A DNA stretch of 64,000 nt. It comes from Actinoplanes sp. KI2 (GTDB taxonomy: Bacteria; Actinomycetota; Actinomycetes; Mycobacteriales; Micromonosporaceae). Positions 1 to 12,028 of the stretch are shown in pieces; position 1 is the first letter of the stretch, and every line of letters begins with the position of its first letter. The notes under the pieces are model-generated. The model was not told the origin of the DNA and did no database searches. It saw nothing but the letters and a program-made list of their open reading frames with translations. The DNA lies in assembly GCF_025630775.1 (NCBI RefSeq), contig NZ_JAOSZE010000010.1:161308-225307 (forward strand), read 5' to 3'. The translations under genes and the position numbers were made by a program.

Positions 1-276
1 CGCCGCTTCGACTCCTCGCTGACCAGGCTGGTCGAGCTGACGGCCGCGAAACGCGATCGCGAGGTCGCGTACGTGACGGTGGCCCGCCCGCTGGGCGACG
101 CCGACGAGCAGGCGCTGGCTGCCAAGCTCGCGCAGCTCTACGACCGGCCGGTCTCGCTGAAGGTGGACGTCGACCCCTCGATCCTCGGGGGTGTCAGCGT
201 CCGGGTCGGCTCCGACCTCTACGACGGCACGATCCTGTCGCGGCTCAACGCGGCACGGCAGGCGTTCGCTAAATAG
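1..276 (+). CDS. atpH: ATP synthase F1 subunit delta, C-terminal part
   Basis: Only the last 91 residues are inside the window; the reading frame is open from base 1 and ends with TAG. Subunit delta (OSCP) belongs to the peripheral stalk of F1Fo ATP synthase and holds the catalytic head to the membrane sector. The visible part has the typical end of the family: an alternating beta/helix segment with GGVSVRVGSDLYDGTILSRL, in which the G-D-x-x-D-G-T/S-I-x-x-R-L pattern is the family hallmark. It is followed at 91 bp by atpA in the usual order delta-alpha-gamma-beta. Identification is firm; the N-terminus lies outside the window. Confidence 0.95.
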   Translation, partial: RRFDSSLTRLVELTAAKRDREVAYVTVARPLGDADEQALAAKLAQLYDRPVSLKVDVDPSILGGVSVRVGSDLYDGTILSRLNAARQAFAK

Positions 277-366
277 TGTTTCTTCCCCTCGGTCCGCGGC
301 GTAGCTGCTGATCGAGCAGGCCCCTCGGCGGCGGCGACGTCCCGAGCTAGACAGAGAAGGCAGAGG

Positions 367-2013
<1,647 letters not shown>

Positions 2014-2015
2014 TC

Positions 2016-4387
<2,372 letters not shown>

Positions 4388-4413
4388 GCTAGCTGGCTCC
4401 GCTTCGCTCGCGC

Positions 4414-4451
4414 GATGAGCCGTATCCGCCGGAAGGTGGGTGCGGCTCATC
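4414..4451 (+). terminator. stem-loop after atpD
   Basis: GATGAGCCG (4414-4422) and CGGCTCATC (4443-4451) form a perfect 9-bp stem with a 20-nt loop, 27 bp after the atpD stop. There is no T-run, as is usual in high-GC actinobacteria. It could end part of the transcription from the atp promoter or protect the 3' end of the atpD message. It lies just before the LCP start at 4491 and overlaps a competing upstream GTG at 4440, which speaks against that start. Confidence 0.5.
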
Positions 4452-4490
4452 CGTTTCCCGGGGTACCCGGCGGCCGTTGGGCACCCTGTG

Positions 4491-5597
4491 ATGGCCAAGC
4501 CTGGCAAGCGTCGCGCGCCGCTGTGGGCCCGGCTCTGCGCGATCGTCGGCTGCGTCCTGATGTTCCTCAGCGGCGGCGCGCTGGTCGCCAGCCAGTTGGT
4601 GCTCGCCCGGTACGCCGGCGCCGTGCAGACCAAGGACCTGTTCGACGAGCCCGAGAAGGTCTCCGACATCAAGGGCCCGCTGAACATCCTGCTGGCCGGC
4701 ATCGACCCGCGGAACGACGAGCAGACCCCGCTCTCCGACTCGATCATCGTGGTGCACGTCCCGGCCGGGATGGACCAGGCGTACCTGTTCTCGATCCCGC
4801 GCGACCTGGTGGTGGACATCCCGCCCTTCGCGAAGACCGGGTTCCGGGGCGACCGCTCGAAGATCAACGCCGCGATGGGGTACGGCAGCGCGGTCGGCGA
4901 CGGCAAGCACGACCCGGCGCAGGGCTTCGACCTGCTGGCCAAGACCGTGCAGCGGCTCACCGGCATCCAGCGGTTCGACGCCGGCGCGATCGTCAACTTC
5001 GGCGGCTTCAAGCGGATCGTGGACGCCATGGGCGGCGTCACCCTGACGGTCGACCAGAACGTGAAGTCCGAGCACCTGCAGCCGAACGGCAAACCCCGCC
5101 CGAGGTACGCCCGGTGCGCCGGTGACACCTGCGCCCACCCGTACTACGGGCCGCAGGCCGAGTACAAGGTCGGCACCTACCACTTCGCCGGCTGGCAGGC
5201 GCTCGACTACGTCCGGCAGCGCTACGGCCTGCCCAACGGCGACTACGACCGGCAGCGGCACCAGCAGCAGTTCGTCAAGGCGATGGCGCAGCAGGCCCTG
5301 AGCAGGGACGTGGTCACCAACCCGGTCACCCTGGACCGGGTGCTGAAGGCGGCCGGCAGCGCGCTGATCTTCGACGGCAAGGGCCACGACGTGGTCGACT
5401 GGGGTTTCGCGCTCAAGAACATCCGGGCCGGCACCATGACGTTGATCAAGCTGCCCGGAAAGTCGCTTTACGAGGGCGGGGCCTACCTCGGGGAGGGGCT
5501 GGACCCGAGCGCCACCGACTTTTTCACCGCCGTCACCGAGGACCGCCTGCCGAACTTCCTGTTCGAACACCCGGAGTACTTCAGCACCAACGCGTAG
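4491..5597 (+). CDS. LytR-CpsA-Psr (LCP) family cell-wall ligase
   Basis: LCP proteins transfer glycopolymers (teichoic acid, arabinogalactan or capsule) from undecaprenyl carriers to peptidoglycan at the outer face of the membrane. The product has 368 residues. A short basic N-terminus and one membrane segment (about residues 15-38, LCAIVGCVLMFLSGGALVAS) precede the extracytoplasmic catalytic domain. Visible LCP features are NILLAGIDPRNDE, DSIIVVHV, the arginine-bearing SIPRDLVVDIP, and KINAAMGYG. The late YVRQRYGLPNGDYDRQRHQQQF is the classic LCP block. The ATG at 4491 places the membrane segment correctly; an upstream GTG (4440) would add 17 unrelated residues. The gene sits inside the atp cluster, between atpD and atpC. 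Confidence 0.9.
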   Translation: MAKPGKRRAPLWARLCAIVGCVLMFLSGGALVASQLVLARYAGAVQTKDLFDEPEKVSDIKGPLNILLAGIDPRNDEQTPLSDSIIVVHVPAGMDQAYLFSIPRDLVVDIPPFAKTGFRGDRSKINAAMGYGSAVGDGKHDPAQGFDLLAKTVQRLTGIQRFDAGAIVNFGGFKRIVDAMGGVTLTVDQNVKSEHLQPNGKPRPRYARCAGDTCAHPYYGPQAEYKVGTYHFAGWQALDYVRQRYGLPNGDYDRQRHQQQFVKAMAQQALSRDVVTNPVTLDRVLKAAGSALIFDGKGHDVVDWGFALKNIRAGTMTLIKLPGKSLYEGGAYLGEGLDPSATDFFTAVTEDRLPNFLFEHPEYFSTNA

Positions 5598-5606
5598 TGC
5601 GAGTGT

Positions 5607-5639
5607 GGTGGTCGCCACCCCCCACCTCGGCCGACCACC
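5607..5639 (+). terminator. stem-loop between LCP gene and atpC
   Basis: GGTGGTCG (5607-5614) pairs perfectly with CGACCACC (5632-5639) around a C-rich loop, ten bases after the LCP stop codon. It may be a terminator or processing stem for the LCP message. A TAGACT hexamer at about 5647-5652 downstream could be a -10 box giving atpC its own promoter; no clear -35 is visible, so that remains a guess. Confidence 0.4.
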
Positions 5640-5691
5640 TCGCCGTTTAGACTTCACCCATTCGGTAACACCGGCTGAACAGGGAGACAGC

Positions 5692-5973
5692 GTGGCCAAC
5701 CAGCTGCCCGTCAAGGTTGTCGCCGTCGAGGAGCGAATCTGGTCCGGCGAGGCCGAGATGCTAGTCGCACGGACCACCGAGGGTGAGATCGGTGTGCTGC
5801 CCGGTCACGCGCCGCTTCTGGGCCTGCTCAAGGAGCCGTCCCAGGTGCGGGTCAAGCTCGCCGGCGGCGAGCAGTTGACCTACGACGTGAGCGGCGGCTT
5901 CCTCTCGATCGATGCCGACGGCGTGACCGTCCTCGCCGAGAGCGCCGTACCCGCCACCCCCGAGTCGCGCTGA
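5692..5973 (+). CDS. atpC: ATP synthase F1 subunit epsilon
   Basis: Epsilon connects gamma to the c-ring and regulates hydrolysis. The 93-residue product is the short actinobacterial form: the beta-sandwich with VxxEExIWSGEAEMLVARTTEGEIGVLPGHAPLLG is intact. The long C-terminal helical hairpin of the E. coli protein is absent. The start GTG at 5692 is chosen because it follows CAGGGAGACAGC, a good ribosome binding site, and gives the canonical N-terminus VANQLPVKVVAVE. The open frame extends upstream to 5605, but that part is non-homologous. The LCP gene separates it from atpD. Confidence 0.95.
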   Translation: MANQLPVKVVAVEERIWSGEAEMLVARTTEGEIGVLPGHAPLLGLLKEPSQVRVKLAGGEQLTYDVSGGFLSIDADGVTVLAESAVPATPESR

Positions 5974-5982
5974 CCTCCGGCG

Positions 5983-6453
5983 ATGCGGATTCTGGAAGTC
6001 TTCGGGATCTGCATCGCCGCGCTGCTCGCGCTGCTCTTTGTGATCTTCTTCCGCCAGCGCCTGCTCATGCTCGGCGGTGGCACCATCCGCCTGCAGGCCC
6101 GGGTCAGCACGCTGGTACCGGGCCGCGGCTGGTCCACCGGCATCGGCCAGTTCGTCGGCGACGAGTTCCGTTTCCACCGGATGTTCAGCCTCGCGTTCCG
6201 CCCTAAACGGGTGCTCGACCGCACCGTCCTGGTGGTCGAGCAGCGCCGAGCGCCGGATGGTCCCGAGCGCCTCACCATGCCGGCCCACTGGGCGGTCCTG
6301 CGATGTCGCAACGGCGACGCCGGCGAGATCGAGATCGCCATGGCCGAGTCGACCGCCACCGGCTTTCTCTCCTGGCTCGAGGCCGCCCCGCCCGGGCAGC
6401 CCGGCAGCCTCAGCCCTCGCCCGACCGTCCGGCCCCGCCCGGCCGACCACTGA
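5983..6453 (+). CDS. DUF2550 family membrane-anchored protein
   Basis: The protein has 156 residues, with one N-terminal membrane helix (about residues 3-24, VFGICIAALLALLFVIFF) followed by a soluble domain rich in beta pattern. The conserved GGGTIRLQARV, GRGWSTGIGQFVGDEFRFHRMFSL and final TGFLSWLEA identify the DUF2550 family. It follows atpC in most actinobacteria. It begins nine bases after the atpC stop and so is almost certainly cotranscribed with it. Its function is unknown; the constant linkage to ATP synthase has not been explained, as far as I know. Confidence 0.85.
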   Translation: MRILEVFGICIAALLALLFVIFFRQRLLMLGGGTIRLQARVSTLVPGRGWSTGIGQFVGDEFRFHRMFSLAFRPKRVLDRTVLVVEQRRAPDGPERLTMPAHWAVLRCRNGDAGEIEIAMAESTATGFLSWLEAAPPGQPGSLSPRPTVRPRPADH

Positions 6454-6519
6454 TCTCCGGCCGGTCGCCGAGGGCCGCTCGTTGCATATTGGCCGCTGAA
6501 CTCCGGTGGCGCCCGGTCC

Positions 6520-6525
6520 TAGGGT
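6520..6525 (+). promoter_or_regulatory. -10 box of a leaderless promoter for the phzF-like gene
   Basis: TAGGGT ends six bases before the ATG at 6532, and no ribosome binding site lies in the six bases between. This is the spacing expected when transcription begins at the first base of the start codon. Confidence 0.55.
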
Positions 6526-6531
6526 CGAGGC

Positions 6532-7326
6532 ATGCGGATCCAGATCGTCGACGCGTTCACTGCTCAGCCCTTCGCGGGTAACCCCGCCGGTGTCGTGGTG
6601 CTCTCCGCCTTTCCCGAAACCGAGTGGATGCAGCGGGTCGCCGCCGAGGTCAACCTCTCCGAGACCGCCTTCCTGCACCCCCTGCCGCCCGGCGCCGAGG
6701 CCGATTTCGCCCTCCGCTGGTTCACCCCGGCGGTCGAGGTCGCGCTCTGCGGGCACGCCACCCTGGCCACCGCGCACGTCCTGGGCCGCGACAAGACCAG
6801 CTTCGCCACGCTCAGCGGGGTGCTGACCGCCACCGCGACCGACGACGGGTGGATCACGCTCGACTTCCCGACCGCGCCGCTGAGCCCGGTCGAAGCGCCG
6901 TCGTGGCTGGCCGGCGTGCTCGGCGCCGAGATCGTCTCGGTCCGGCACACCGGGCCGAACACCGACGACCTGCTGGTCGAGCTGGCCGACGAGGCCACCG
7001 TGCGCGGCCTGCGCCCCGATCTGGGCACGCTCGCCACCAAGGAGAACCGCGGCGTCATCGTCACTGCCCAGGCCGCCGACCCGTCCGCCGGCTACGATTT
7101 CGTGTCCCGCTTCTTCGGCGCGGCCGCGGGCGTGGAGGAGGACCCGGTGACCGGCAGCGCGCACACCGCGCTGACGCCGTTCTGGTCGGCGCGCCTGGGG
7201 CGCACCGAGCTGACCGGGTACCAGGCCTCCCCGCGCGGCGGCTACGTGCGCGTCACCCTGGCCGGCGACCGCACCCTGCTCACCGGCCAGGCCGTCACGG
7301 TGATCGACGGCGAGCTGCTCGTCTAG
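6532..7326 (+). CDS. PhzF family isomerase/epimerase
   Basis: The 264-residue protein has the two-fold diaminopimelate-epimerase-like fold of the PhzF family. It begins with IQIVDAFTAQPFAGNPAGVV, carries the catalytic glutamate in NLSETAF, has LRWFTPAVEVALCGHATLATAHVL, and ends with GVEEDPVTGSAHTALTPFW. PhzF catalyses a hydrogen shift in phenazine synthesis, but most members have unknown substrates, and no phenazine genes are near. It converges with the cobalamin adenosyltransferase gene; the two stop codons share CTAG at 7323-7326. Confidence 0.88.
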   Translation: MRIQIVDAFTAQPFAGNPAGVVVLSAFPETEWMQRVAAEVNLSETAFLHPLPPGAEADFALRWFTPAVEVALCGHATLATAHVLGRDKTSFATLSGVLTATATDDGWITLDFPTAPLSPVEAPSWLAGVLGAEIVSVRHTGPNTDDLLVELADEATVRGLRPDLGTLATKENRGVIVTAQAADPSAGYDFVSRFFGAAAGVEEDPVTGSAHTALTPFWSARLGRTELTGYQASPRGGYVRVTLAGDRTLLTGQAVTVIDGELLV

Positions 7327-7895
7327 CGTGACCCGCCCGGCACCCACTTCACGTCGCCCGCCGGGTTGGCCACCCGGGACAGGATGAAGAGCAGGTCGGA
7401 GAGGCGGTTCAGGTATTTCGCCGGCAGGTCGCTGGTCCGCTCGGCGTCGTCCCGCAGCAGCGCCCAGGCCGCACGCTCGGCACGTCGCGCCACGGTGCGC
7501 GACACGTGCAGCAGGGCCGCGCCCGGGGTTCCGCCCGGCAGGATGAAGCTGTCGAGCGGTGCCAGCCGATCGTTGAACTCGTCGCACCAGCCCTCCAGCC
7601 GGGTCACGTAGTCCTCGGTGACCCGCAGCGGCGGGTAGGCCGGGTTCTCGGCGATCGGATTGCACAGGTCCGCGCCGAGATCGAAAAGATCGTTCTGTAC
7701 GGCGGTGAGCACGGCGCACACGTCCTCGGGCAGGTTGCCCAGCGCCAGCGCCACGCCCAGCGAGGCGTTGCACTCGTCGGTGTCGGCGTAGGCGGCCAGG
7801 CGGGGATCGGTCTTCGCGACGACCTCGTTGTTGCCCAGCCTGGTCTCGCCGGCGTCGCCGGTTCGGGTGTAGATGCGGGTGAGGTGAACGGCCAT
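7323..7895 (-). CDS. Cob(I)alamin adenosyltransferase, PduO type
   Basis: This enzyme transfers the adenosyl group of ATP to cob(I)alamin to give coenzyme B12. The 190-residue protein has the N-terminal ATP loop [14 protein letters not shown], then [17 protein letters not shown], and the C-terminal helix with [13 protein letters not shown], the signature of the PduO class. It could supply the cofactor of the isobutyryl-CoA mutase encoded further along the window. A TAGGGT box (7902-7907, minus strand) lies six bases before its ATG, so the mRNA is probably leaderless. Its 3' end overlaps the phzF-like gene by four bases. Confidence 0.92.
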   Translation of the reverse strand: MAVHLTRIYTRTGDAGETRLGNNEVVAKTDPRLAAYADTDECNASLGVALALGNLPEDVCAVLTAVQNDLFDLGADLCNPIAENPAYPPLRVTEDYVTRLEGWCDEFNDRLAPLDSFILPGGTPGAALLHVSRTVARRAERAAWALLRDDAERTSDLPAKYLNRLSDLLFILSRVANPAGDVKWVPGGSR

Positions 7896-7901
7896 GCACC
7901 C

Positions 7902-7907
7902 ACCCTA
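7902..7907 (-). promoter_or_regulatory. -10 box of a leaderless promoter for the cobalamin adenosyltransferase gene
   Basis: Read on the minus strand the hexamer is TAGGGT, six bases upstream of the ATG at 7895. It is identical in sequence and spacing to the box before the phzF-like gene. Confidence 0.55.
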
Positions 7908-7933
7908 CGGAGGCGCGGAACCGCCGCGGCCCA

Positions 7934-7939
7934 TACCAT
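7934..7939 (+). promoter_or_regulatory. possible -10 box for murA
   Basis: TACCAT overlaps the annotated ATG (7938) and lies seven bases before an in-frame GTG at 7947. If it is the -10 element, murA starts leaderless at the GTG, three codons later than annotated here. Confidence 0.4.
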
Positions 7940-9224
7940 GGCCCGCGTGGATGTGATCAGGGTCAAGGGCGGCGCTCAGCTCGCCGGCGAGGTCAGCGTC
8001 GGCGGCGCCAAGAACTCGGCGCTCAAGCTGATGGCGGTCGCGTTGCTCGCGCAGGGCCGCAGCGTGGTGGAGAACGTTCCCCGGATCACCGACATCGCGA
8101 TCATGGCCGAGGTGCTGCGCCGGCTGGGCTGCCAGGCGACGCTCGAGGGCGGCCACGCCACCATCGACGTGCCCGCCGAGCCCGGCAGCGAGGCCGACTA
8201 CGACCTGGTACGCCGACTGCGCGCGTCGATCTGCGTGCTGGGCCCACTGCTGGCCCGGCGCGGCTACGTGCGGGTCGCCCTCCCGGGTGGCGACATGATC
8301 GGCTCCCGAGGGCTGGACATGCACTTCTCCGGCCTGACCCGGATGGGCGCGGAGATCTCCGGCGAGCACGGCTTCGTGATCGCCGCGGCACCGCGCGGCC
8401 TGCGCGGCAGCAAGATCTGGCTGGACTTCCCGAGCGTCGGCGCCACCGAGAACCTGCTGATGGCGGCGGTGCTGGCCAAGGGCGTCACCGAGATCGACAA
8501 CGCCGCCCGGGAACCCGAGATCGTCGACATCTGCGAGATGCTCACCGAGATGGGCGCCCGGATCGACGGCGCCGGCAGCTCGACACTGACCATCGAGGGC
8601 GTGGAGTCGCTCAACCCGGTCACCCACCGTACGGTCGGCGACCGCATCGTGGGCGGCACCTGGGCCTTCGCCACCGCGATGACCCGCGGCGACGTGATCG
8701 TCCACGGGGTCCGCCCGGAGTTCCTGGACGTCGCGCTGGACAAGTTGGTGACGGCGGGTGCGCAGATCACGCCGGGTGACAACCAGTTCCGGGTACGGAT
8801 GGAGGACCGTCCCCGCGCGGTGGACATCGTGACGCTGCCGTACCCGGGTTTCGCCACCGACCTGCTGCCGATGGCGATCGGCTTGGCCGCCGTGGCCGAG
8901 GGCGCGTCGCTGATCACCGAGAACATCTTCGACGGCCGGTTCATGTTCGTGAACGAGATGGTCCGCCTGGGCGCCGACATCCGCACCGACGGACATCACG
9001 CGGTGGTCAACGGCCGGGAACGACTCTCCGGCGCGCCGGTGCGGGCCACCGACATCCGGGCGGGGGCCGGGCTGGTGATCGCGGGGCTGTGCGCGGAGGG
9101 CGTGACCGAGGTGGGCGAGGTCCACCACATCGACCGTGGCTACCCGGACTTCGTGACCGACCTGGCCAAGCTGGGTGTCGAGGTGGAGCGGGCCGACGTG
9201 CCCGAGCCCACCTTCGACTTCTGA
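7938..9224 (+). CDS. murA: UDP-N-acetylglucosamine 1-carboxyvinyltransferase
   Basis: MurA transfers enolpyruvate from PEP to UDP-GlcNAc, the first committed step of peptidoglycan synthesis, in the cytoplasm. The 428-residue protein shows the N-terminal [24 protein letters not shown] and the substrate-binding [14 protein letters not shown]. The active-site loop is LPGGDMIG. In most bacteria that loop carries Cys (Cys115 in E. coli), the residue alkylated by fosfomycin; here it is Asp119 (codon 8292-8294), as in the mycobacterial enzyme, so intrinsic fosfomycin resistance is expected. The ATG at 7938 has no ribosome binding site; GTG 7947 is a good alternative start. Confidence 0.95.
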   Translation: MARVDVIRVKGGAQLAGEVSVGGAKNSALKLMAVALLAQGRSVVENVPRITDIAIMAEVLRRLGCQATLEGGHATIDVPAEPGSEADYDLVRRLRASICVLGPLLARRGYVRVALPGGDMIGSRGLDMHFSGLTRMGAEISGEHGFVIAAAPRGLRGSKIWLDFPSVGATENLLMAAVLAKGVTEIDNAAREPEIVDICEMLTEMGARIDGAGSSTLTIEGVESLNPVTHRTVGDRIVGGTWAFATAMTRGDVIVHGVRPEFLDVALDKLVTAGAQITPGDNQFRVRMEDRPRAVDIVTLPYPGFATDLLPMAIGLAAVAEGASLITENIFDGRFMFVNEMVRLGADIRTDGHHAVVNGRERLSGAPVRATDIRAGAGLVIAGLCAEGVTEVGEVHHIDRGYPDFVTDLAKLGVEVERADVPEPTFDF

Positions 9225-9271
9225 CCGCTGCCTTCCGGTTTCCGGGCCGCTTTTCGGAGGGTCGCCGGGTT

Positions 9272-9628
9272 TCAGAGGGCCGCCGAGCCGCCGACCAGGC
9301 GGCGGGCCACCTCGGCCTCCTCGGCGAAGACCAGCACCGCCGTCCGGCCGTCGCGGTCGACGGCCCGGGTGGCGCGGATGCCGGCGTCGCCGAGCAGCCG
9401 CCGGATGTCGTCGGCCACGTCCGGATCGTCGGTGACCGCGACCGGGCAGAGCAGGCCGTAGTCGTCGGGCTCGCCGAAGATGGCGAGGCCGTCGGCGCAG
9501 CGATCGCCGCCGTCCTCGTGGATCAGCGTCCCGTCCAGTCCCATCCGCCAGAAGATCGCGCCGAGCAGGCAGACCAGGCCGATGGCAATCATTGGCCCGA
9601 TGAGGTACCAGCCGATGCCTGAGGCCAT
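9272..9628 (-). CDS. Small membrane-anchored hypothetical protein
   Basis: The protein has 118 residues. An N-terminal membrane helix (about residues 5-28, IGWYLIGPMIAIGLVCLLGAIFW) is followed by a soluble domain of about 85 residues. That domain, with DDYGLLCPVAVTDDPDVADDIRRLLGDAGIRATRAVDRDGRTAVLVFAEEAEVARRLV, looks like a DUF2007-type signal-transduction fold (an alpha/beta ferredoxin-like unit), but I cannot assign it with certainty. Start ATG 9628 is chosen because the frame upstream is non-homologous. It converges on murA with a 47-bp gap. The function is unknown. Confidence 0.7.
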   Translation of the reverse strand: MASGIGWYLIGPMIAIGLVCLLGAIFWRMGLDGTLIHEDGGDRCADGLAIFGEPDDYGLLCPVAVTDDPDVADDIRRLLGDAGIRATRAVDRDGRTAVLVFAEEAEVARRLVGGSAAL

Positions 9629-9781
9629 ACGCACAGTCTGGCACCGTCGCGCGGGCGATTCCCCGGATTTGCCCCGATCGGGAAGGTCCACCACCCCTGA
9701 GTCTCCGTTAAGTACCCCCGGTAGGGTGGGCGCGAGGCACCTGCCCGTCCGGGGACGGGCATCGGCGGAAGGGGAACGCAC

Positions 9782-10630
9782 ATGGCGGGTCGACTCGCGG
9801 TCATCGGCTCCGGTTTGATGGGCTCGGGCATCGCGCAGGTCTCGGCATTGGCCGGCTGGCAGGTCACCATGCGGGACGTCGACGACGCCGCGACCAACCG
9901 CGGCATGGCCGCGATCCGGGATTCCCTGGGTCGCTTCCTGTCGAAGGGCAAGATCACCCAGGAGGAGGCGGACGCCACACTCGCCCGGATCACCCCCACC
10001 ACCGACCTGGACGCGGCCGCCGACGCGGACGTCGTGGTCGAGGCGATCTACGAGAAGGTCGAGGCCAAGCACGAGGTCTTCCGGGCTCTCGACAAGATCT
10101 GCAAGGCCGGCGCGGTGCTCGGCACGAACACCTCGGCCATCCCGATCACGCAGATCGCCACGGTCACCGAGCGGCCCGAGTCGGTGGTCGGCATCCACTT
10201 CTTCTCGCCGGTGCCGATGATGAAGCTGGTCGAGCTGGTCCGCGGGTACCAGACCTCGGACGACACGCTGGCCGCCGCGCGCAACTTCGCCGAGGAGGTC
10301 GGCAAGACCTGCGTCGAGGTGAAGCGGGACGTGGCCGGCTTCGTGTCGAACCGGCTCTTCTCGGCGCTCCTGGTCGAGGCGATCAAGCTGGTCGAGTCGG
10401 GCGTGGTCTCGCCGGCCGACCTCGACACGGTGATGAAGCTGGGCTTCGGGCACGCGATGGGCCCGCTGGCCACGGTGGACCTGACCGGGCTGGACGTCAT
10501 GCTCAACGCGGCCGGCAACATCTACCGGGACACCGCGGACGAGAAGTTCTTCCCGCCGGAGCTGCTGCAGCGCATGGTCACCGCGGGCGACCTGGGCCGC
10601 AAGACCGGCAAGGGCTTCTACACCTACTGA
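9782..10630 (+). CDS. 3-hydroxybutyryl-CoA dehydrogenase
   Basis: This NAD(P)-dependent enzyme interconverts 3-hydroxyacyl-CoA and acetoacyl-CoA in butyrate/PHB metabolism or beta-oxidation. The 282-residue sequence begins with the Rossmann motif GSGLMGSGIAQVSALAGW. It has the CoA-binding NTSAIPITQIA, the catalytic His in GIHFFSPVPMMKLVELV, and FVSNRLFSALLVEAIKLVESG, and it ends in GRKTGKGFYTY. A good ribosome binding site (GGAAGGGGA) precedes the ATG. The 5' leader contains an 8-bp stem (9742-9749 with 9754-9761). A stem-loop closes the transcript downstream. Confidence 0.93.
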   Translation: MAGRLAVIGSGLMGSGIAQVSALAGWQVTMRDVDDAATNRGMAAIRDSLGRFLSKGKITQEEADATLARITPTTDLDAAADADVVVEAIYEKVEAKHEVFRALDKICKAGAVLGTNTSAIPITQIATVTERPESVVGIHFFSPVPMMKLVELVRGYQTSDDTLAAARNFAEEVGKTCVEVKRDVAGFVSNRLFSALLVEAIKLVESGVVSPADLDTVMKLGFGHAMGPLATVDLTGLDVMLNAAGNIYRDTADEKFFPPELLQRMVTAGDLGRKTGKGFYTY

Positions 10631-10638
10631 GCCGTACG

Positions 10639-10698
10639 CCCGAGGCTGAGCTGCCGCCGGCGGGTCCCGCCGGGCCAGTTCTGGCGTTCAGCCTCGGG
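10639..10698 (+). terminator. nested stem-loop terminator
   Basis: An outer stem CCCGAGGCTGA / TCAGCCTCGGG (10639-10649 with 10688-10698) encloses a second compact palindrome at 10657-10673 (CCGGCGGG, T, CCCGCCGG). It begins nine bases after the dehydrogenase stop. Without a T-run it resembles the usual actinobacterial terminators. Confidence 0.6.
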
Positions 10699-10765
10699 GT
10701 TGGCCGTCTCCCTTCTACGATTTTCCGCAGTTTCTCCGGCGAATCGGTCGGTGGGAGGCGACGGC

Positions 10766-11095
10766 ATGACGCGCACGACGATGTCTCCGTCTTCGGAGGA
10801 GATGCAGTGGGCGATGGCCCAGGCGAGCAGCGAGGCGCTCTCGGTGGCGCCCGGCTGGTTCCGGGCCTGGCCCACGGCCAGCCAGAAGTTCTCGGCGGTG
10901 AACGTCCGCTCGTCCACCCAGCTGATCGTCAACCACAGCCGGGAGGACGACCGGCATCCGAACAGCTGGACGGTCCGCGTCCTGTTCGGCTCGCACGCCG
11001 TCGAACTGCACTGCGGCCCGTACGAGACGAAGGAGCAGGCCACCCTCGTCGCGCACGCGATCCTCACGCTCGCCTACCGGGACGTGCCGCACTGA
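10766..11095 (+). CDS. Conserved actinobacterial protein of unknown function
   Basis: The 109-residue soluble protein has no signal peptide or membrane segment. I recognise it only as a type of small protein common in actinobacteria. Its second half has a beta-rich pattern with two HxxP/ELHCGPY-like elements (NSWTVRVLFGSHAVELHCGPYETKEQATLVAHAIL). The ATG at 10766 follows GGGAGGCGACGGC, a strong ribosome binding site; an earlier in-frame GTG at 10700 has none. It stands alone between a terminator and the ABC exporter operon. Confidence 0.75.
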   Translation: MTRTTMSPSSEEMQWAMAQASSEALSVAPGWFRAWPTASQKFSAVNVRSSTQLIVNHSREDDRHPNSWTVRVLFGSHAVELHCGPYETKEQATLVAHAILTLAYRDVPH

Positions 11096-11130
11096 CCCGC
11101 CCGGGACGGCGGATTGTCGTACCCAAGCTC

Positions 11131-11136
11131 TAGGGT
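11131..11136 (+). promoter_or_regulatory. -10 box of a leaderless promoter for the ABC exporter operon
   Basis: TAGGGT lies seven bases before the ATG at 11144. The bases between (TTTCGGC) contain no ribosome binding site. Confidence 0.5.
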
Positions 11137-11143
11137 TTTCGGC

Positions 11144-12028
11144 ATGGACGTCGACGAGCCCGCCATCCGGGTGCGCGGGCTGCGCAAGGCCTATGGGGAC
11201 AACGTCGCGGTCGGCGGGGTCGACCTCGAGGTTTCCCACGGTGAGGTCTTTGCGCTGCTCGGGCCCAACGGCGCCGGCAAGACGACCACTGTGGAGATCC
11301 TCGAGGGCTATCGGCGGCGCGACGACGGCGAGGTCCGCGTGCTCGGCGTCGACCCGGCGGTGGCACAGGGCCGGCGCGGCACCGGCGACCCGGTGGCCAA
11401 GCGGTGGCGCGAGCGGGTCGGCATCGTGCTGCAGGGCACCGGGGAGTTCGACGAGCTGACCGTCGGCGAGGTGGTGCGGCACTTCGCGCGCTTCTACCCC
11501 CGGCCCGACGATCCGGCGACGGTGGTCGAGCGGGTCGGCCTGGCGGAAAAGGCCGCGGCCCGCACACACACGCTCTCCGGCGGGCAGAAACGCCGGCTCG
11601 ACGTGGCGCTCGGCATCATCGGGCGGCCCGAGCTGCTGTTCCTCGACGAGCCGACCACCGGGTTCGACCCCGAGGCGCGGCGCGAGTTCTGGCAGCTGAT
11701 CCGCGACCTGCAGGCGGGCGGCACCACGATCCTGCTGACCACGCACTACCTGGAGGAGGCGGAGGCGCTGGCCGACCGGGTCGGGGTGATCGCCAAGGGC
11801 CGGCTGATCGCGGTCGACACCCCGCGCTCGCTGGGCCGGCGCGACTCGGCACTGGCGACGGTTTCCTGGCGTACGCCCGACGGAGGTTGGGAACGCACCC
11901 GCAGCGCGACGCCGACGGCCGTGGTGGCCGACCTGGCCGCGCGCTTCTCCGGCGAGGTGCCCGGCCTGACCGTGACCCGGCCGACCCTGGAGGACGTCTA
12001 CCTGGAGATGATCGGGGGCGCGGCGTGA
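11144..12028 (+). CDS. ABC-2 type exporter, ATP-binding subunit
   Basis: The 294-residue ATPase belongs to the DrrA-like group of ABC-2 exporters. Walker A is LLGPNGAGKTT, the signature is LSGGQKRRLDVALG, Walker B is LLFLDEPTTGFDP, and the H-loop is LLTTHYLEEAEALADRVGVI. A C-terminal tail of about 90 residues follows, as in drug and lipid exporters. ATG 11144 fits the leaderless -10 box. The stop overlaps the permease start (GTGA at 12025-12028), so the two are translationally coupled. The substrate cannot be read from the sequence. Confidence 0.92.
   Translation: MDVDEPAIRVRGLRKAYGDNVAVGGVDLEVSHGEVFALLGPNGAGKTTTVEILEGYRRRDDGEVRVLGVDPAVAQGRRGTGDPVAKRWRERVGIVLQGTGEFDELTVGEVVRHFARFYPRPDDPATVVERVGLAEKAAARTHTLSGGQKRRLDVALGIIGRPELLFLDEPTTGFDPEARREFWQLIRDLQAGGTTILLTTHYLEEAEALADRVGVIAKGRLIAVDTPRSLGRRDSALATVSWRTPDGGWERTRSATPTAVVADLAARFSGEVPGLTVTRPTLEDVYLEMIGGAA

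Noticed and set aside
4440..4490. A start of the LCP gene at GTG 4440
   Set aside because: The extra residues are not membrane- or LCP-like, and the codons lie within the atpD stem-loop; ATG 4491 gives the right topology.
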